This document shows, one piece after another, positions 53,071 to 62,008 of a stretch of 64,000 nt of DNA; the stretch's first letter is position 1, and each line of letters begins with the position of its first letter. Under the pieces are notes generated by a model. It saw only the letters and a program-made list of their open reading frames with translations. It was not told where the DNA came from and made no database searches. The position numbers and the translations under genes are program-made. This DNA comes from DATJGR01 sp963812255 (GTDB lineage Bacteria; Pseudomonadota; Gammaproteobacteria; Pseudomonadales; Azotimanducaceae), in assembly GCA_963812255.1 (NCBI GenBank), contig CAWEUM010000005.1, forward strand, positions 2,046,001 through 2,110,000, given 5' to 3'.

Positions 53071-53247
53071 CTGGAAAACTCGCCTGAAACGCGTGGAGTC
53101 TAACGGTTTCGTATCGCGCCGGAACAGCGCGCCGTTCGCGTCGACGACCTCGTGAACGCTATGTGAGTCCATCGCGTCATTTGCATTTTCGCCATCGCGC
53201 AAGTAGCTTACTGCGCCTCGAATTTCGACCGGTGAGAGCGCGCCCAG

Positions 53248-53415
53248 ATGCGGAAATGGCAGTGTATCGTTTGCGGCTGGATCTACGACGAAGCCGATGG
53301 ATACCCCGATGAAGGCATCGCTCCGGGAACGCCATGGGACAAAGTACCAGACGATTTCGTCTGCCCCGAGTGTGGCGTCAGCAAAGAAGATTTCGAGATG
53401 ATCGAGGTCGGTTGA
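53248..53415 (+). CDS. Rubredoxin
   Basis: A 55-residue iron-sulfur electron carrier with both Cys pairs that bind the single iron: CIVCGWIYDEADG near residues 6-9 and CPECGVSKEDF near 39-42. PDEGIAPGTPWDKVPDDFVC is the conserved centre. It is divergent from ubiA and converges on recG with a 10-base gap. Pseudomonas also has rubredoxin genes in this neighbourhood. No rubredoxin reductase or alkane hydroxylase is in the window, so its partner is unknown. Confidence 0.96.
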   Translation: MRKWQCIVCGWIYDEADGYPDEGIAPGTPWDKVPDDFVCPECGVSKEDFEMIEVG

Positions 53416-53425
53416 CGTCCATTCC

Positions 53426-55471
53426 TCAGACCTGAGTATAGTCGGCAGCCTCCGCAGACCACGTCGCGATTACCGCATCCGCGATGTCTTCACGCGAGGC
53501 GATGATGCGCGCTGCAACATCCGAAGCGCGACCGACGAGTGGGGCATCAACGGCCAGGTCTGCCACCCTGAACTGCTGTTCGCCGGTCTGACGCGTGCCG
53601 AGCACGTCGCCGGGACCGCGCTGCTGCAGGTCTTCTTCGGCAATTCGAAATCCATCCTGGGTTTCACGCATTGTCTTCAAGCGAGCGCGACTCTGTACGC
53701 CGAGTGGAGGCGAGTACAGCAAAACGCAGCGACTCGGCTGAGGACCACGGCCGACGCGTCCGCGCAGCTGATGCAGTTGCGCAAGGCCGAGGCGCTCCGG
53801 ATTCTCGATGACCATCAGCGTTGCATTCGGTACGTCGACGCCAACTTCGACGACCGTGGTGGCGACTAGTAGATCGATCTCACCCGCCTTGAAGCGGGCC
53901 ATGACTGCTGCTTTCTCGCGGCCGGCGAGCCGCCCATGCAGGAGCCCGACCGACAGCTTTGGTAATGCGGCCGCGAGCTCTGCCGCGGTCGATTCGGCGG
54001 CACGAAAATCCGACGTGTCCGAGTCTTCGATCAAGGTGCACACCCAGTACGCCTGTTGGCCAAGCGAGCACGCCCGGGCGATGCGCGCGATGATCTCCGC
54101 CCGGCGCACGTCGCTGACTACCAGTGTGTCGATGCGAGCACGCCCGGGTGGCATTTCGTCGATAATCGACACGTTCATGTCGGCGTACAGCGCCATCGTC
54201 AAGGTGCGCGGAATCGGCGTGGCGGTCATAATCAATTGATGCGGCACAGCGCCTTTTGATCGCAATGCCATGCGCTGATGAACGCCGAAGCGGTGCTGCT
54301 CATCGATGATGACAAGTACGAGTTCCGCGAATTCGATGTCCTTCTGGAATAGCGCATGCGTCCCGATGACAACCAGCGCCTCGCCATTGCCGATCACGGC
54401 TCGCTCACGCGCTCGTTCGGCCGCAGTCATTCGTCCGGTCAGCAGACGAACGGCGATCCCCAACGGCTCGAGCCATGAGGAAAAATTGAGATAGTGTTGT
54501 TCGGCGAGAATCTCGGTTGGCGCCATGATCGCCGTCTGACAACCGTGCTCGGCCGCGCGGATGGCGGCGAATGCAGCGATCACGGTCTTGCCGCTGCCGA
54601 CATCACCCTGAATCAGACGCAACATCGGCACCTGCCGCTCCAAATCCATCAGCACTTCGCGCGTTACGCGCCTCTGTGCACCCGTCAGGGTGAAGTCGAG
54701 GCGCTTCAGCAACATGCGACCAAGGTGCTGGGATTGAGGTAGGGCGATCGCCTGCTCCGAGGCACGTTTCCGCTGTCGGCGCTTCAGGACGATAATGTTG
54801 GCGATCAACTCGTCGAGCGCGACGCGGCTGCGCGCCGTGGCGAGTTGCGCGGCCGTAGCTCCCGCTGGCGGCGCATGCAGAAAGCGCAACGCCGAGGCCA
54901 GATCATCAGGCGACTCAGCAAGCCATGGCGACAGATCGGGCGTTGTCCACTGGTCCAGCGCGACTAGCGCGTCGGAAACCAGGCTGGCGATGCGCGCCTG
55001 CGTCAAACCCTCCGTCGTCGAATACACCGGCGTCAGTTTGGGCTCCGGCGGATCCGGCGGCGCCGCAAAGACTTTGTACTCCGGGTGCACCATCTCTAAT
55101 CCGTTAGCGCCGCCGCGAACCTCACCGAAGCAGCGCAAATACATTCCGGTCGCAATAGAGGCACGCTGGCGTTCGTTGAAGTGGAAAAAGCGCAGCCGCA
55201 CGAAACCTGTCTCGTCTGACAACGTGAGCACCCAGCTGCGCCGGCGCCCGAAGGCAACCCGGCTGGCCACGACCTGACCCAGAATCAATGCTTCGGAGTT
55301 CGGTCGCAGGGCGATCAACGGAACGACGCGGGTGCGATCCTGATATCGGAAGGGAAGGTTCAGCAGCAGGTCGAGCAGCGTATGGATGCGCAGCTTCGCG
55401 AATCTGTCGCGCAGTGCCGGACCGACCCCCCGCAGCGTTTCTATCGAATCCGTCGGCGATCGCTCGCTCAC
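53426..55471 (-). CDS. recG: ATP-dependent DNA helicase RecG
   Basis: Double-stranded DNA translocase that reverses stalled forks. 681 residues: N-terminal wedge/OB domain (about 60-160), motif I LIQGDVGSGKTVIAAFAA, Ia APTEILAEQH, II VIIDEQHRFGVHQR, III MTATPIPRTL, IV VCTLIEDSD, V LVATTVVEVGVDVPNA and VI QLRGRVGRG, and the C-terminal TRG-type region (DVLGTRQTGEQQFRVADL). GTG 55471 lies three bases after ridA. Confidence 0.96.
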   Translation of the reverse strand: MSERSPTDSIETLRGVGPALRDRFAKLRIHTLLDLLLNLPFRYQDRTRVVPLIALRPNSEALILGQVVASRVAFGRRRSWVLTLSDETGFVRLRFFHFNERQRASIATGMYLRCFGEVRGGANGLEMVHPEYKVFAAPPDPPEPKLTPVYSTTEGLTQARIASLVSDALVALDQWTTPDLSPWLAESPDDLASALRFLHAPPAGATAAQLATARSRVALDELIANIIVLKRRQRKRASEQAIALPQSQHLGRMLLKRLDFTLTGAQRRVTREVLMDLERQVPMLRLIQGDVGSGKTVIAAFAAIRAAEHGCQTAIMAPTEILAEQHYLNFSSWLEPLGIAVRLLTGRMTAAERARERAVIGNGEALVVIGTHALFQKDIEFAELVLVIIDEQHRFGVHQRMALRSKGAVPHQLIMTATPIPRTLTMALYADMNVSIIDEMPPGRARIDTLVVSDVRRAEIIARIARACSLGQQAYWVCTLIEDSDTSDFRAAESTAAELAAALPKLSVGLLHGRLAGREKAAVMARFKAGEIDLLVATTVVEVGVDVPNATLMVIENPERLGLAQLHQLRGRVGRGPQPSRCVLLYSPPLGVQSRARLKTMRETQDGFRIAEEDLQQRGPGDVLGTRQTGEQQFRVADLAVDAPLVGRASDVAARIIASREDIADAVIATWSAEAADYTQV

Positions 55472-55474
55472 GGT

Positions 55475-55873
55475 CTACCCGGCCGCGAGCACCATGACGG
55501 CGTCGATTTCCACCTGTGCTCCGCGCGGCAACTCCGCGACGCCGACCGCGGCTCGCGCCGGATACGGTGGCGTGAAGTACTGCGCCATAATTTCGTTTAC
55601 GCGGGCGAAATTCGTCATCGACGTCAGATAAACCGTGAGCTTCGCAATGTCATTCAGGTCGCCGCCGGCGGCGCCTGCGACCGCATGGAGATTGTCGAGC
55701 ACCTGATGGATCTGGCGATCGATGTCGTCGCCGGCCAACTCCATCGTCGTCGGGTTCAACGCGATCTGACCAGAGAGATATACCGTGCGGCCAACGCGAA
55801 CGGCTTGCGAGTAGGTGCCGATCGCGGCCGGCGCATCCGATGTGGTGATGTTTGCGCGCGAGTCGTCGCTCAT
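55475..55873 (-). CDS. ridA: RidA family 2-iminobutanoate/2-iminopropanoate deaminase
   Basis: Hydrolyses reactive enamine/imine intermediates from PLP enzymes such as threonine dehydratase. 132 residues with IGTYSQAVRVGRTVYLSGQIAL, the conserved Arg and Glu in YPARAAVGVAELPRGAQVEIDAV, and the trimer-type YjgF fold length. ATG 55873 overlaps the spoT stop (ATGA); the longer open frame to 56131 is antisense-free but reads within spoT and is not family-like. Confidence 0.94.
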   Translation of the reverse strand: MSDDSRANITTSDAPAAIGTYSQAVRVGRTVYLSGQIALNPTTMELAGDDIDRQIHQVLDNLHAVAGAAGGDLNDIAKLTVYLTSMTNFARVNEIMAQYFTPPYPARAAVGVAELPRGAQVEIDAVMVLAAG

Positions 55874-58065
55874 TTGATGATCCTGCTGATACCGTGGACG
55901 TTCGTAAGTACGCGCAACCGCCGCATGACACGCGCAAGGTGCGTCCGGCTGCGCACCGATAGCTCCACGGCGACGGTCGACAGCTCGGCGTCTCTCTCGT
56001 CCACTTTGATGTTCTCGATCCCCGCGTCGGCTTCCGTGATGGTGGCGGCGATCTCTGCAATAACGCCCTTCTGCCGGTCGACCTGAATGCGCAACGCTGT
56101 AACGTAGTCGCCCTCGACGTCGGCGGACCACCGCGCCGGGATGATCTCGTTGGCGGCGCGGCGCCGAATCTCCGCCATGTTTTTGCAGGTTTCGATGTGG
56201 ACGACGAAGCCTTTGCCCGAAGACATATGTCCCGCGATCGGGTCGCCGGGCACAGGATAGCAGCAGCGCCCATAGCTGATGACGAGCCCTTCGGTGCCTC
56301 GAATTGCGACCGGCCCGCCGGTTTGTATGGAAATCGCGTCGGCGGCCGGGTTGTCCGGTGCGAGCAATCGTTGGGCCACGACATACGCCATGTAGTTGCC
56401 GAGACCGATCGCTTCGAGCAGATCGTTCAATCGCCGCACGTTGAATTCCTTCAACACCTTGCGCAGCCGGCGAAAATCCAGATCGTTGATCGACGTGTCG
56501 GCGTTTGCCAGCGACCTGTTCAGCAGACGGCGGCCCAGCGCGATCGACTGAGATCGCTTTTGATCCTTCAGCGCCTGGCGAATCGCGGTGCGCGCTTTGC
56601 CTGAGACCGTGAACGTCAACCAGTCCGGATTTGGTCTGGCGTCTTTGGCCGTGATGATCTCCACCGTCTGACCGCTCTGTAGCTGCGAACTCAACGGCGC
56701 CAGATCACGGTCGACACGACAGGCGACGCAGCTGTTGCCTATGTGGGTATGCACGGCGTATGCGAAGTCTACCGGGCACGCGCCGCGGGGTAGCTCGAAG
56801 ATTTCCCCTTTCGGCGAGAATACGTAGACTTCGTCGGGAAACAGATCGATCTTCAGACTTTCGATGAACTCGAGCGAACTGCCGGCACGTTGTTGCAGAT
56901 CAAGCAGGTCGCGCAGCCACTGGCGCGCGCGCGCCTGACTGCCGGCGAACGAGGCTTCGTCAGCCTTGTACAACCAATGACCCGAGATGCCGTTGTTGGC
57001 CACCGACTCCATTTGCCGCGTTCGAATCTGCACTTCGATCGGCACGCCGTGCATGCCAAACAGGGTCGTGTGAAGTGACTGGTAGCCGTTGGCCTTCGGA
57101 ATTGCGATGTAATCCTTGAAGCGCCCGGCGACGGGTTTGTAGAGGTTGTGCACGACACCCAGCACCCGATAGCACGCATCGACCTGATCGACGACGATGC
57201 GAAAACCGAACACGTCCATGATCTCGTTGAACGACTTACGTTGCGTCTTCATTTTCTGATAGATCGAGTAGATGTGCTTCTCGCGCCCGGTCACGGTCGC
57301 GTCGATGCCTTCACGCGTGAGTGCCGTAGCCAGCGAGCGATGGATCTGCTGCATCAGGGCCTTACGGTTGCCGCGAGACGAGGCGACCGCGCGCCGGATG
57401 CGATCTGAGCGGAGTGGATACAGTGCGTTGAACGCCAGATCTTCTATCTCGATCTTGAGCGTATGGATGCCGAGCCGGTTTGCGATGGGCGCGTAGAAAT
57501 CCAGCGTTTCCCTGGCAATTCGACGCCGCTTGTCCGCACTGAGCACGCCGACGGTACGCATGTTGTGCAACCGATCCGCGAGTTTCACAAGGATCACCCG
57601 CAGATCCTTAGCCATTGCGATGGCCATCTTCTGGAAGTTTTCAGCCTGCGCTTCGGCTCGTGAGCGGAACATCGTCGTCAATTTGCTGACGCCGTCCACG
57701 AGTCCGGCAACCTCGCGCCCGAACTTCTTTCCGAGCGCACGCTTTGCGATGCCGGTATCTTCGATGACGTCGTGTAGCAACGCCGCCATCACTGTCGGAT
57801 GGTCCATGCGCATGTCGGCGAGGATGCCCGCTACCGCGAGCGGGTGAGTAATGTACGGGTGACCGGTGCGCCGGAATTGTCCTTCGTGCGCTTCGCGCGC
57901 GTATTCGTACGCCGCGCGAACCTGTTCAACCTGATCCGGCGTCAGGTAGGTCGATAGGCTTTCGGCGAGCGACTCGATCGTGGTCGGCGCGGCAACGTCG
58001 TCGCCCGAGGCTTGGGCTGCCAGCCGCGACCCGAAGTACGAGTCATAGGTCGCCGCTTCCTTCAT
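55870..58065 (-). CDS. spoT: Bifunctional (p)ppGpp synthetase/hydrolase SpoT
   Basis: Controls the stringent alarmone. From ATG 58065 it has 731 residues: HD hydrolase domain with HPLAVAGILADM and LLHDVIEDTGI (active HD motif) and RLHNMRTV, synthetase domain with GREKHIYSIYQKM and FKDYIAIPKANGYQSLHTT, TGS domain with ELPRGACPVDFAYAVHT, and a C-terminal ACT domain (about 655-731). The start overlaps the rpoZ end by 23 bases; ATG 58125 and others upstream would extend it inside rpoZ. The rpoZ-spoT order is standard. Confidence 0.95.
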   Translation of the reverse strand: MKEAATYDSYFGSRLAAQASGDDVAAPTTIESLAESLSTYLTPDQVEQVRAAYEYAREAHEGQFRRTGHPYITHPLAVAGILADMRMDHPTVMAALLHDVIEDTGIAKRALGKKFGREVAGLVDGVSKLTTMFRSRAEAQAENFQKMAIAMAKDLRVILVKLADRLHNMRTVGVLSADKRRRIARETLDFYAPIANRLGIHTLKIEIEDLAFNALYPLRSDRIRRAVASSRGNRKALMQQIHRSLATALTREGIDATVTGREKHIYSIYQKMKTQRKSFNEIMDVFGFRIVVDQVDACYRVLGVVHNLYKPVAGRFKDYIAIPKANGYQSLHTTLFGMHGVPIEVQIRTRQMESVANNGISGHWLYKADEASFAGSQARARQWLRDLLDLQQRAGSSLEFIESLKIDLFPDEVYVFSPKGEIFELPRGACPVDFAYAVHTHIGNSCVACRVDRDLAPLSSQLQSGQTVEIITAKDARPNPDWLTFTVSGKARTAIRQALKDQKRSQSIALGRRLLNRSLANADTSINDLDFRRLRKVLKEFNVRRLNDLLEAIGLGNYMAYVVAQRLLAPDNPAADAISIQTGGPVAIRGTEGLVISYGRCCYPVPGDPIAGHMSSGKGFVVHIETCKNMAEIRRRAANEIIPARWSADVEGDYVTALRIQVDRQKGVIAEIAATITEADAGIENIKVDERDAELSTVAVELSVRSRTHLARVMRRLRVLTNVHGISRIIK

Positions 58066-58312
58066 TTGAGAACGTGAACGGTATGTCAAGCCGTTCATCC
58101 TCGGATCTCGCATCTTGGGCGTCAAGCATTTCGTCGTTGATCACCCCGTCAGCGATTTCACGCAGCGCGATGACCGTGGGTTTGTCGTTTTCCTCGACGA
58201 CGAGGGCATCCGCGCCGCGGGCAAGTTGCCGTGCGCGTCGCGTTGCGACCATGACCAGCGAGAAACGGTTATCGACGTGGTCGAGGCAGTCTTCGACGGT
58301 TATTCGGGCCAT
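58043..58312 (-). CDS. rpoZ: RNA polymerase omega subunit
   Basis: Small subunit that chaperones beta-prime and forms part of ppGpp site 1 of RNA polymerase. 89 residues with the family core MARITVEDCLDHVDNRFSLV and RARQL, followed by PTVIALREIADG and an acidic tail. It precedes spoT and follows gmk by 32 bases, giving a gmk-rpoZ-spoT unit. Confidence 0.96.
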   Translation of the reverse strand: MARITVEDCLDHVDNRFSLVMVATRRARQLARGADALVVEENDKPTVIALREIADGVINDEMLDAQDARSEDERLDIPFTFSNEGSGDL

Positions 58313-58344
58313 CTGTGGGATCCATGGTCGCGGGGCGGCGGATT

Positions 58345-58992
58345 TTACGGGATCGGCTTGCCGTGTGACAAGAGATCGTCGAGCAGCACTGTGCGCCGCC
58401 GGGCCTGCCGCGCGGTGCGAAGTCGCTCGGAGCGAATGATCGCCTGAAGGTCCTTCACGGCGTCGTCGAAGCGATCGTTTACGATGAGATAGTCATATTC
58501 GTCGTGGTGGGACATTTCGATAATCGCTTCGGCGGAGCGCTTGCGGATCGCGTCCTCGTCGTCCTGGCCGCGCCGGCGCAGCCGCTCCCGCAACGCATCG
58601 TTCGACGGCGGCAGAATGAACAACGAAACGGCCGACGGGAACGAACGTCGAATCTGCTGCGCGCCCTGCCAGTCGATTTCGAGGAGCACGTCGTGTCCCG
58701 CTGCGAACTCTCGTTCCACGGCGCCCCGCGAGGTGCCGTAGTGGTTCCCAAAAACCACCGCGTGTTCGAGGAAGGCATCGTGGTCGAGCAGAGTAGCGAA
58801 TGCCGATGCGGCAACAAAAAAGTAGTCTTCTCCTTCGCGCTCGTTGCCGCGTCGCGGCCGCGTGGTGTGCGACACCGACACCTTGATGTTGTCGTCGGAC
58901 GAAACCAATGCATTGACGAGGCTGGTCTTGCCGGCACCAGAAGGTGCTGAAATGACGATCAGGAGACCCTCTTCGACGCGTTGCGCGATCAT
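58345..58992 (-). CDS. gmk: Guanylate kinase
   Basis: Phosphorylates GMP to GDP. 215 residues: P-loop ISAPSGAGKTSLVNAL, the GMP-binding SVSHTTRPRRGNEREGEDYFF region, HYGTSRGAVE, LLEIDWQGAQQIR and a lid with RLRRRGQDDEDAIRKR. ATG 58992 overlaps the yicC stop (ATGA). Confidence 0.97.
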   Translation of the reverse strand: MIAQRVEEGLLIVISAPSGAGKTSLVNALVSSDDNIKVSVSHTTRPRRGNEREGEDYFFVAASAFATLLDHDAFLEHAVVFGNHYGTSRGAVEREFAAGHDVLLEIDWQGAQQIRRSFPSAVSLFILPPSNDALRERLRRRGQDDEDAIRKRSAEAIIEMSHHDEYDYLIVNDRFDDAVKDLQAIIRSERLRTARQARRRTVLLDDLLSHGKPIP

Positions 58993-59852
58993 TCGATGTT
59001 TTGCGCCTGTTCGCGGATCTGTTCAATGACGACCTTCAATTCGACCGCGCGTTGTGTGGTTTCCGCGAGTAGCGATTTGGATGCGACGGTGTTCGCCTCT
59101 CGGTTCAGTTCCTGGAGCAGAAAATCCAGTCGCCGGCCATGCGGGCCATCATTAGAGAGATGCTTGCGGGTTTCCGCTACGTGAATGGTCAGGCGGTCGA
59201 GTTCCTCTGTGACGTCGGCGCGCTGCACCAACAGCGCCAGCTCTTGTTCCAGTCGATCTGTAGCGACAGATGCCCTCAGCTCTTCGATCCGTGTGCGTAA
59301 GTGGTCGCGCTGCATGTCGGCGAGACCCGCGACGTTGCGCCGCAGATCGTCGGTTATCCGATCAATCTCGTTGAGCCTCTGCCCGATCAGCGCGGCCATC
59401 ATGTCGCCCTCTCGGCCCCGGTGGGCTTCCAGGGCCTGCAGCGCCCTCTGAAACCCATCGACGATTGCGAGCCTTATCGGCGGCGCAGCGCGGGTCGACT
59501 CGATCAACACACCGGGCCAACGCAGCAGTTCGAGCGGATCGGGGTGTGCGGCCTCCGGCGCATCGCGGCGAAGTTGCTCGAGTGTAGCGAGCAGATGGAG
59601 CAGAACCGGGCGATCGATCTCCAGATGCGCCGATGCTGCCGCCGCCGTAACGCGCAACGTGCTATCCACTTTGCCGCGTTTGAGCTTCTCTCGGAGCATT
59701 TCGCGCAGCGGCACTTCGAATTCTCGAAAGGCGTCGGGGAGTCGAAACTGGGCGTCGAGGTAGCGGTGGTTCACCGACCGAATTTCCCACTGCAGCGACC
59801 CTTCTTCGAGCGGTACGTCTACGCGCGCGAAGGCGGTCATGCTGTGAATCAT
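58989..59852 (-). CDS. yicC: YicC family endoribonuclease
   Basis: Conserved RNA-binding endoribonuclease of the YicC family, implicated in mRNA/sRNA turnover. 287 residues beginning MIHSMTAFARVD, with EIRSVNHRYLDAQFRLPD and the C-terminal GRRLDFLLQELNREANTVASK, the family signature. Usually next to gmk, as here; divergent from rph across 127 bases. Confidence 0.93.
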   Translation of the reverse strand: MIHSMTAFARVDVPLEEGSLQWEIRSVNHRYLDAQFRLPDAFREFEVPLREMLREKLKRGKVDSTLRVTAAAASAHLEIDRPVLLHLLATLEQLRRDAPEAAHPDPLELLRWPGVLIESTRAAPPIRLAIVDGFQRALQALEAHRGREGDMMAALIGQRLNEIDRITDDLRRNVAGLADMQRDHLRTRIEELRASVATDRLEQELALLVQRADVTEELDRLTIHVAETRKHLSNDGPHGRRLDFLLQELNREANTVASKSLLAETTQRAVELKVVIEQIREQAQNIE

Positions 59853-59944
59853 CGGCAGGCCCCTTGGCTCGATCTAACGCGATCGTTCGGTGGCGCATTC
59901 TACCTCAAGGTTTTGGAGGCGCCGGCATCTCCGAGCGGCGCGGG

Positions 59945-59950
59945 TATAAT
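59945..59950 (+). promoter_or_regulatory. Candidate -10 box of the rph promoter
   Basis: Perfect TATAAT within GGGTATAATCCG, 29 bases upstream of the rph ATG. The -35 region is GC-rich and does not match well. Confidence 0.5.
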
Positions 59951-59979
59951 CCGCTCTCGCATGACATTCGGAGAACAGC

Positions 59980-60708
59980 ATGACGAACCCGCAACGCCCC
60001 GGCGGTCGCGCGCCAGATGAGTTGCGCAAAGTGCGCTTCACGCGCCGGTTCACCAAACACGCTGCCGGCTCGGTGCTGGTGGAATTCGGTGATACGCGGG
60101 TCATCTGCACGGCGAGCGTCGAAGACCGAGTACCGCCCTTCATGCGCGGCGCGGGTCGTGGCTGGGTCACCGCCGAGTACGGGATGTTGCCGGGCGCGAC
60201 ACATACGCGTTCCGATCGCGAAGCCGCGCGCGGCAGGCAGAACGGCCGCACTATCGAGATTCAACGGCTCATCGGGCGGGCGCTGCGTGGCATCGTCGAT
60301 GCGAAGGCGATCGGCGAGCGCACGATTCGAATCGATTGCGATGTCATTCAAGCCGATGGCGGTACCCGCACCGCGTCGATCACCGGCGGCTGCGTTGCGC
60401 TTCACGACGCGGTGCGCTCGCTGCCCGGCGATGCATCCAAAGCGGTGCGGCATTTGGTCGCATCTGTGTCCGTCGGCGTTTGGTCGGGCCTGCCCGTACT
60501 CGACCTCGACTACGCGGAGGACTCTTCAGCCGATACGGACATGAATGTGGTGATGCTGGATTCCGGCGGTATCGTGGAAATTCAAGGCACGGCCGAGCGC
60601 GAAGCATTCACGGAGGCTGAACTTTCGGCGATGCTCACGCTGGCCCGAAACGGTACGCGGGTGTTGTTCGAACACCAGCGGGCGGCGCTGGCGGTGGGTG
60701 GATCGTGA
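59980..60708 (+). CDS. rph: Ribonuclease PH
   Basis: Phosphorolytic 3' exoribonuclease trimming tRNA precursors. 242 residues: GSVLVEFGDTRVICTASVEDRVPPFM, GRGWVTAEYGMLPGATHTR, the phosphate-site RGRQNGRTIEIQRLIGRALR and DGGTRTASITGG. ATG 59980 follows GGAG at six bases. It is coupled by GTGA overlap to pyrE, as in many enterobacteria and pseudomonads. Confidence 0.97.
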   Translation: MTNPQRPGGRAPDELRKVRFTRRFTKHAAGSVLVEFGDTRVICTASVEDRVPPFMRGAGRGWVTAEYGMLPGATHTRSDREAARGRQNGRTIEIQRLIGRALRGIVDAKAIGERTIRIDCDVIQADGGTRTASITGGCVALHDAVRSLPGDASKAVRHLVASVSVGVWSGLPVLDLDYAEDSSADTDMNVVMLDSGGIVEIQGTAEREAFTEAELSAMLTLARNGTRVLFEHQRAALAVGGS

Positions 60709-61343
60709 CAACCGGGTTCGTCGCCCAGCTGATCGAGCGGGGTGTGCTGCAGTTCGGTGAGTTCACGCTCAAATCGGGTCGTAGCAGCCCATACTTTTTC
60801 AATCTAGGGAAGATCGCCGACGGTGCTGGCCTCGAGATGCTGGGTGCCGCGTACGCAGATGCAATCGTGGCCTCTGACCGACCCTTGCCCGACGTCATTT
60901 TCGGACCGGCCTACAAAGGCATTCCAATCGCGGTCGCCACGGCGATCGCGATGCAGCGCCGCCACGGTCGCTCCGTTGGCGTCGCCTTCAATCGAAAGGA
61001 AGCCAAAGCGCACGGCGAGGGGGGGCATCTCGTGGGCCACGCGCTGCGTGGGCGAGTGCTGATCGTCGATGATGTCATGACGGCAGGCACAGCCGTCACG
61101 GAAGCGGCGGATCTGGTCCGGCAATCGGGGTGTGAATTGGACGGCGTACTGGTTGCGCTCGACCGTCAGGAAGCCGTTGCGCCCGGAGTCACGGCGGTTG
61201 CGCGGATGGCAGAGACGCTGGGAGCAGCGGTTTTCTCGATCGCCACGCTCGCGGATGTGATCGCGTACCTTGACACTCATGGGTGGGATGTCGATTCTCT
61301 GGCCCGAATGCGTACCTATCAACGGGACAACTGCGTCACGTGA
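60705..61343 (+). CDS. pyrE: Orotate phosphoribosyltransferase
   Basis: Makes OMP from orotate and PRPP in pyrimidine synthesis. 212 residues with FTLKSGRSSPYFFNLGKI, FGPAYKGIPIA, FNRKEAKAHGEGG (flexible catalytic loop) and the PRPP motif VLIVDDVMTAGTAV. GTG 60705 overlaps the rph stop (GTGA), and its own stop overlaps the next gene the same way. In Pseudomonas crc lies between rph and pyrE; here there is none. Confidence 0.97.
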   Translation: MTTGFVAQLIERGVLQFGEFTLKSGRSSPYFFNLGKIADGAGLEMLGAAYADAIVASDRPLPDVIFGPAYKGIPIAVATAIAMQRRHGRSVGVAFNRKEAKAHGEGGHLVGHALRGRVLIVDDVMTAGTAVTEAADLVRQSGCELDGVLVALDRQEAVAPGVTAVARMAETLGAAVFSIATLADVIAYLDTHGWDVDSLARMRTYQRDNCVT

Positions 61344-62008
61344 AGACGAGGCTGACATTGCTGCTGCTTTGTGCGGGCCTCGGCGCGGCGTACGCGCGCG
61401 CACAAGCCGTAGAGCTGTATCGCTTCGAGAACGAAGACGGTGTGGTCGTGTTGTCGCACTCGATACCGCCTAATCTCGTCTACAAGGGCTATTCGGTCGT
61501 CAGCGAGGACGGAACGGTGTTGCGCGTGGTCCCTAGACAGCTGACACCTGCGGAAGTGGCGGTACGAGACCGGAAACGTGCGGCCGAGAAAGCAGCCGAG
61601 GAAGCTGGTGCCGCGAAAGCCCGCCATGACGAAGAATTGATGAAGCTGTACGCGTCGCCACAGGATGTTGAAGAGGCGAGGGACCGCAAGATCGCATCCA
61701 TTGACTCCGCCATTGCGACCACCAGGTCGAACATCGAGCGGCTGAAGGTTCAGAAACAGCGCGTCGAAGAGCAGGCCGCGGATCGTGAGCGGCAGGGTCT
61801 GGCGCCCTCCGCGGAGATTCTCGACAACCTGAAGATTCTGGAAACCCAGATCACTGCAAAAGAAAGTGAAGTCGAGGCGCGAAAGGCGGAACAACAGCAC
61901 GTCAAGGATCAGTTCGCGTTGGACCTGGATCGCATCAGGTTGTTGTACGGCATCGCGCCGGCCAAAGCACCGGCCAACGCGGCGGTAAAGCTCGACGCGG
62001 TGCGCTGA
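61340..62008 (+). CDS. DUF4124-like exported coiled-coil protein
   Basis: A 222-residue exported protein of unknown function. GTG 61340 overlaps the pyrE stop (GTGA) and gives a signal peptide (LTLLLLCAGLGAAYARAQA). A short beta-rich module follows, VELYRFENEDGVVVLSHSIPP, resembling DUF4124, which is common in exported proteins of gammaproteobacteria. Residues of about 85-200 are charged and helical, rich in Glu, Lys, Arg and Ala, and predicted coiled coil. A similar small gene lies beside pyrE in pseudomonads. It ends one base before the convergent slmA stop. Confidence 0.75.
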   Translation: MKTRLTLLLLCAGLGAAYARAQAVELYRFENEDGVVVLSHSIPPNLVYKGYSVVSEDGTVLRVVPRQLTPAEVAVRDRKRAAEKAAEEAGAAKARHDEELMKLYASPQDVEEARDRKIASIDSAIATTRSNIERLKVQKQRVEEQAADRERQGLAPSAEILDNLKILETQITAKESEVEARKAEQQHVKDQFALDLDRIRLLYGIAPAKAPANAAVKLDAVR

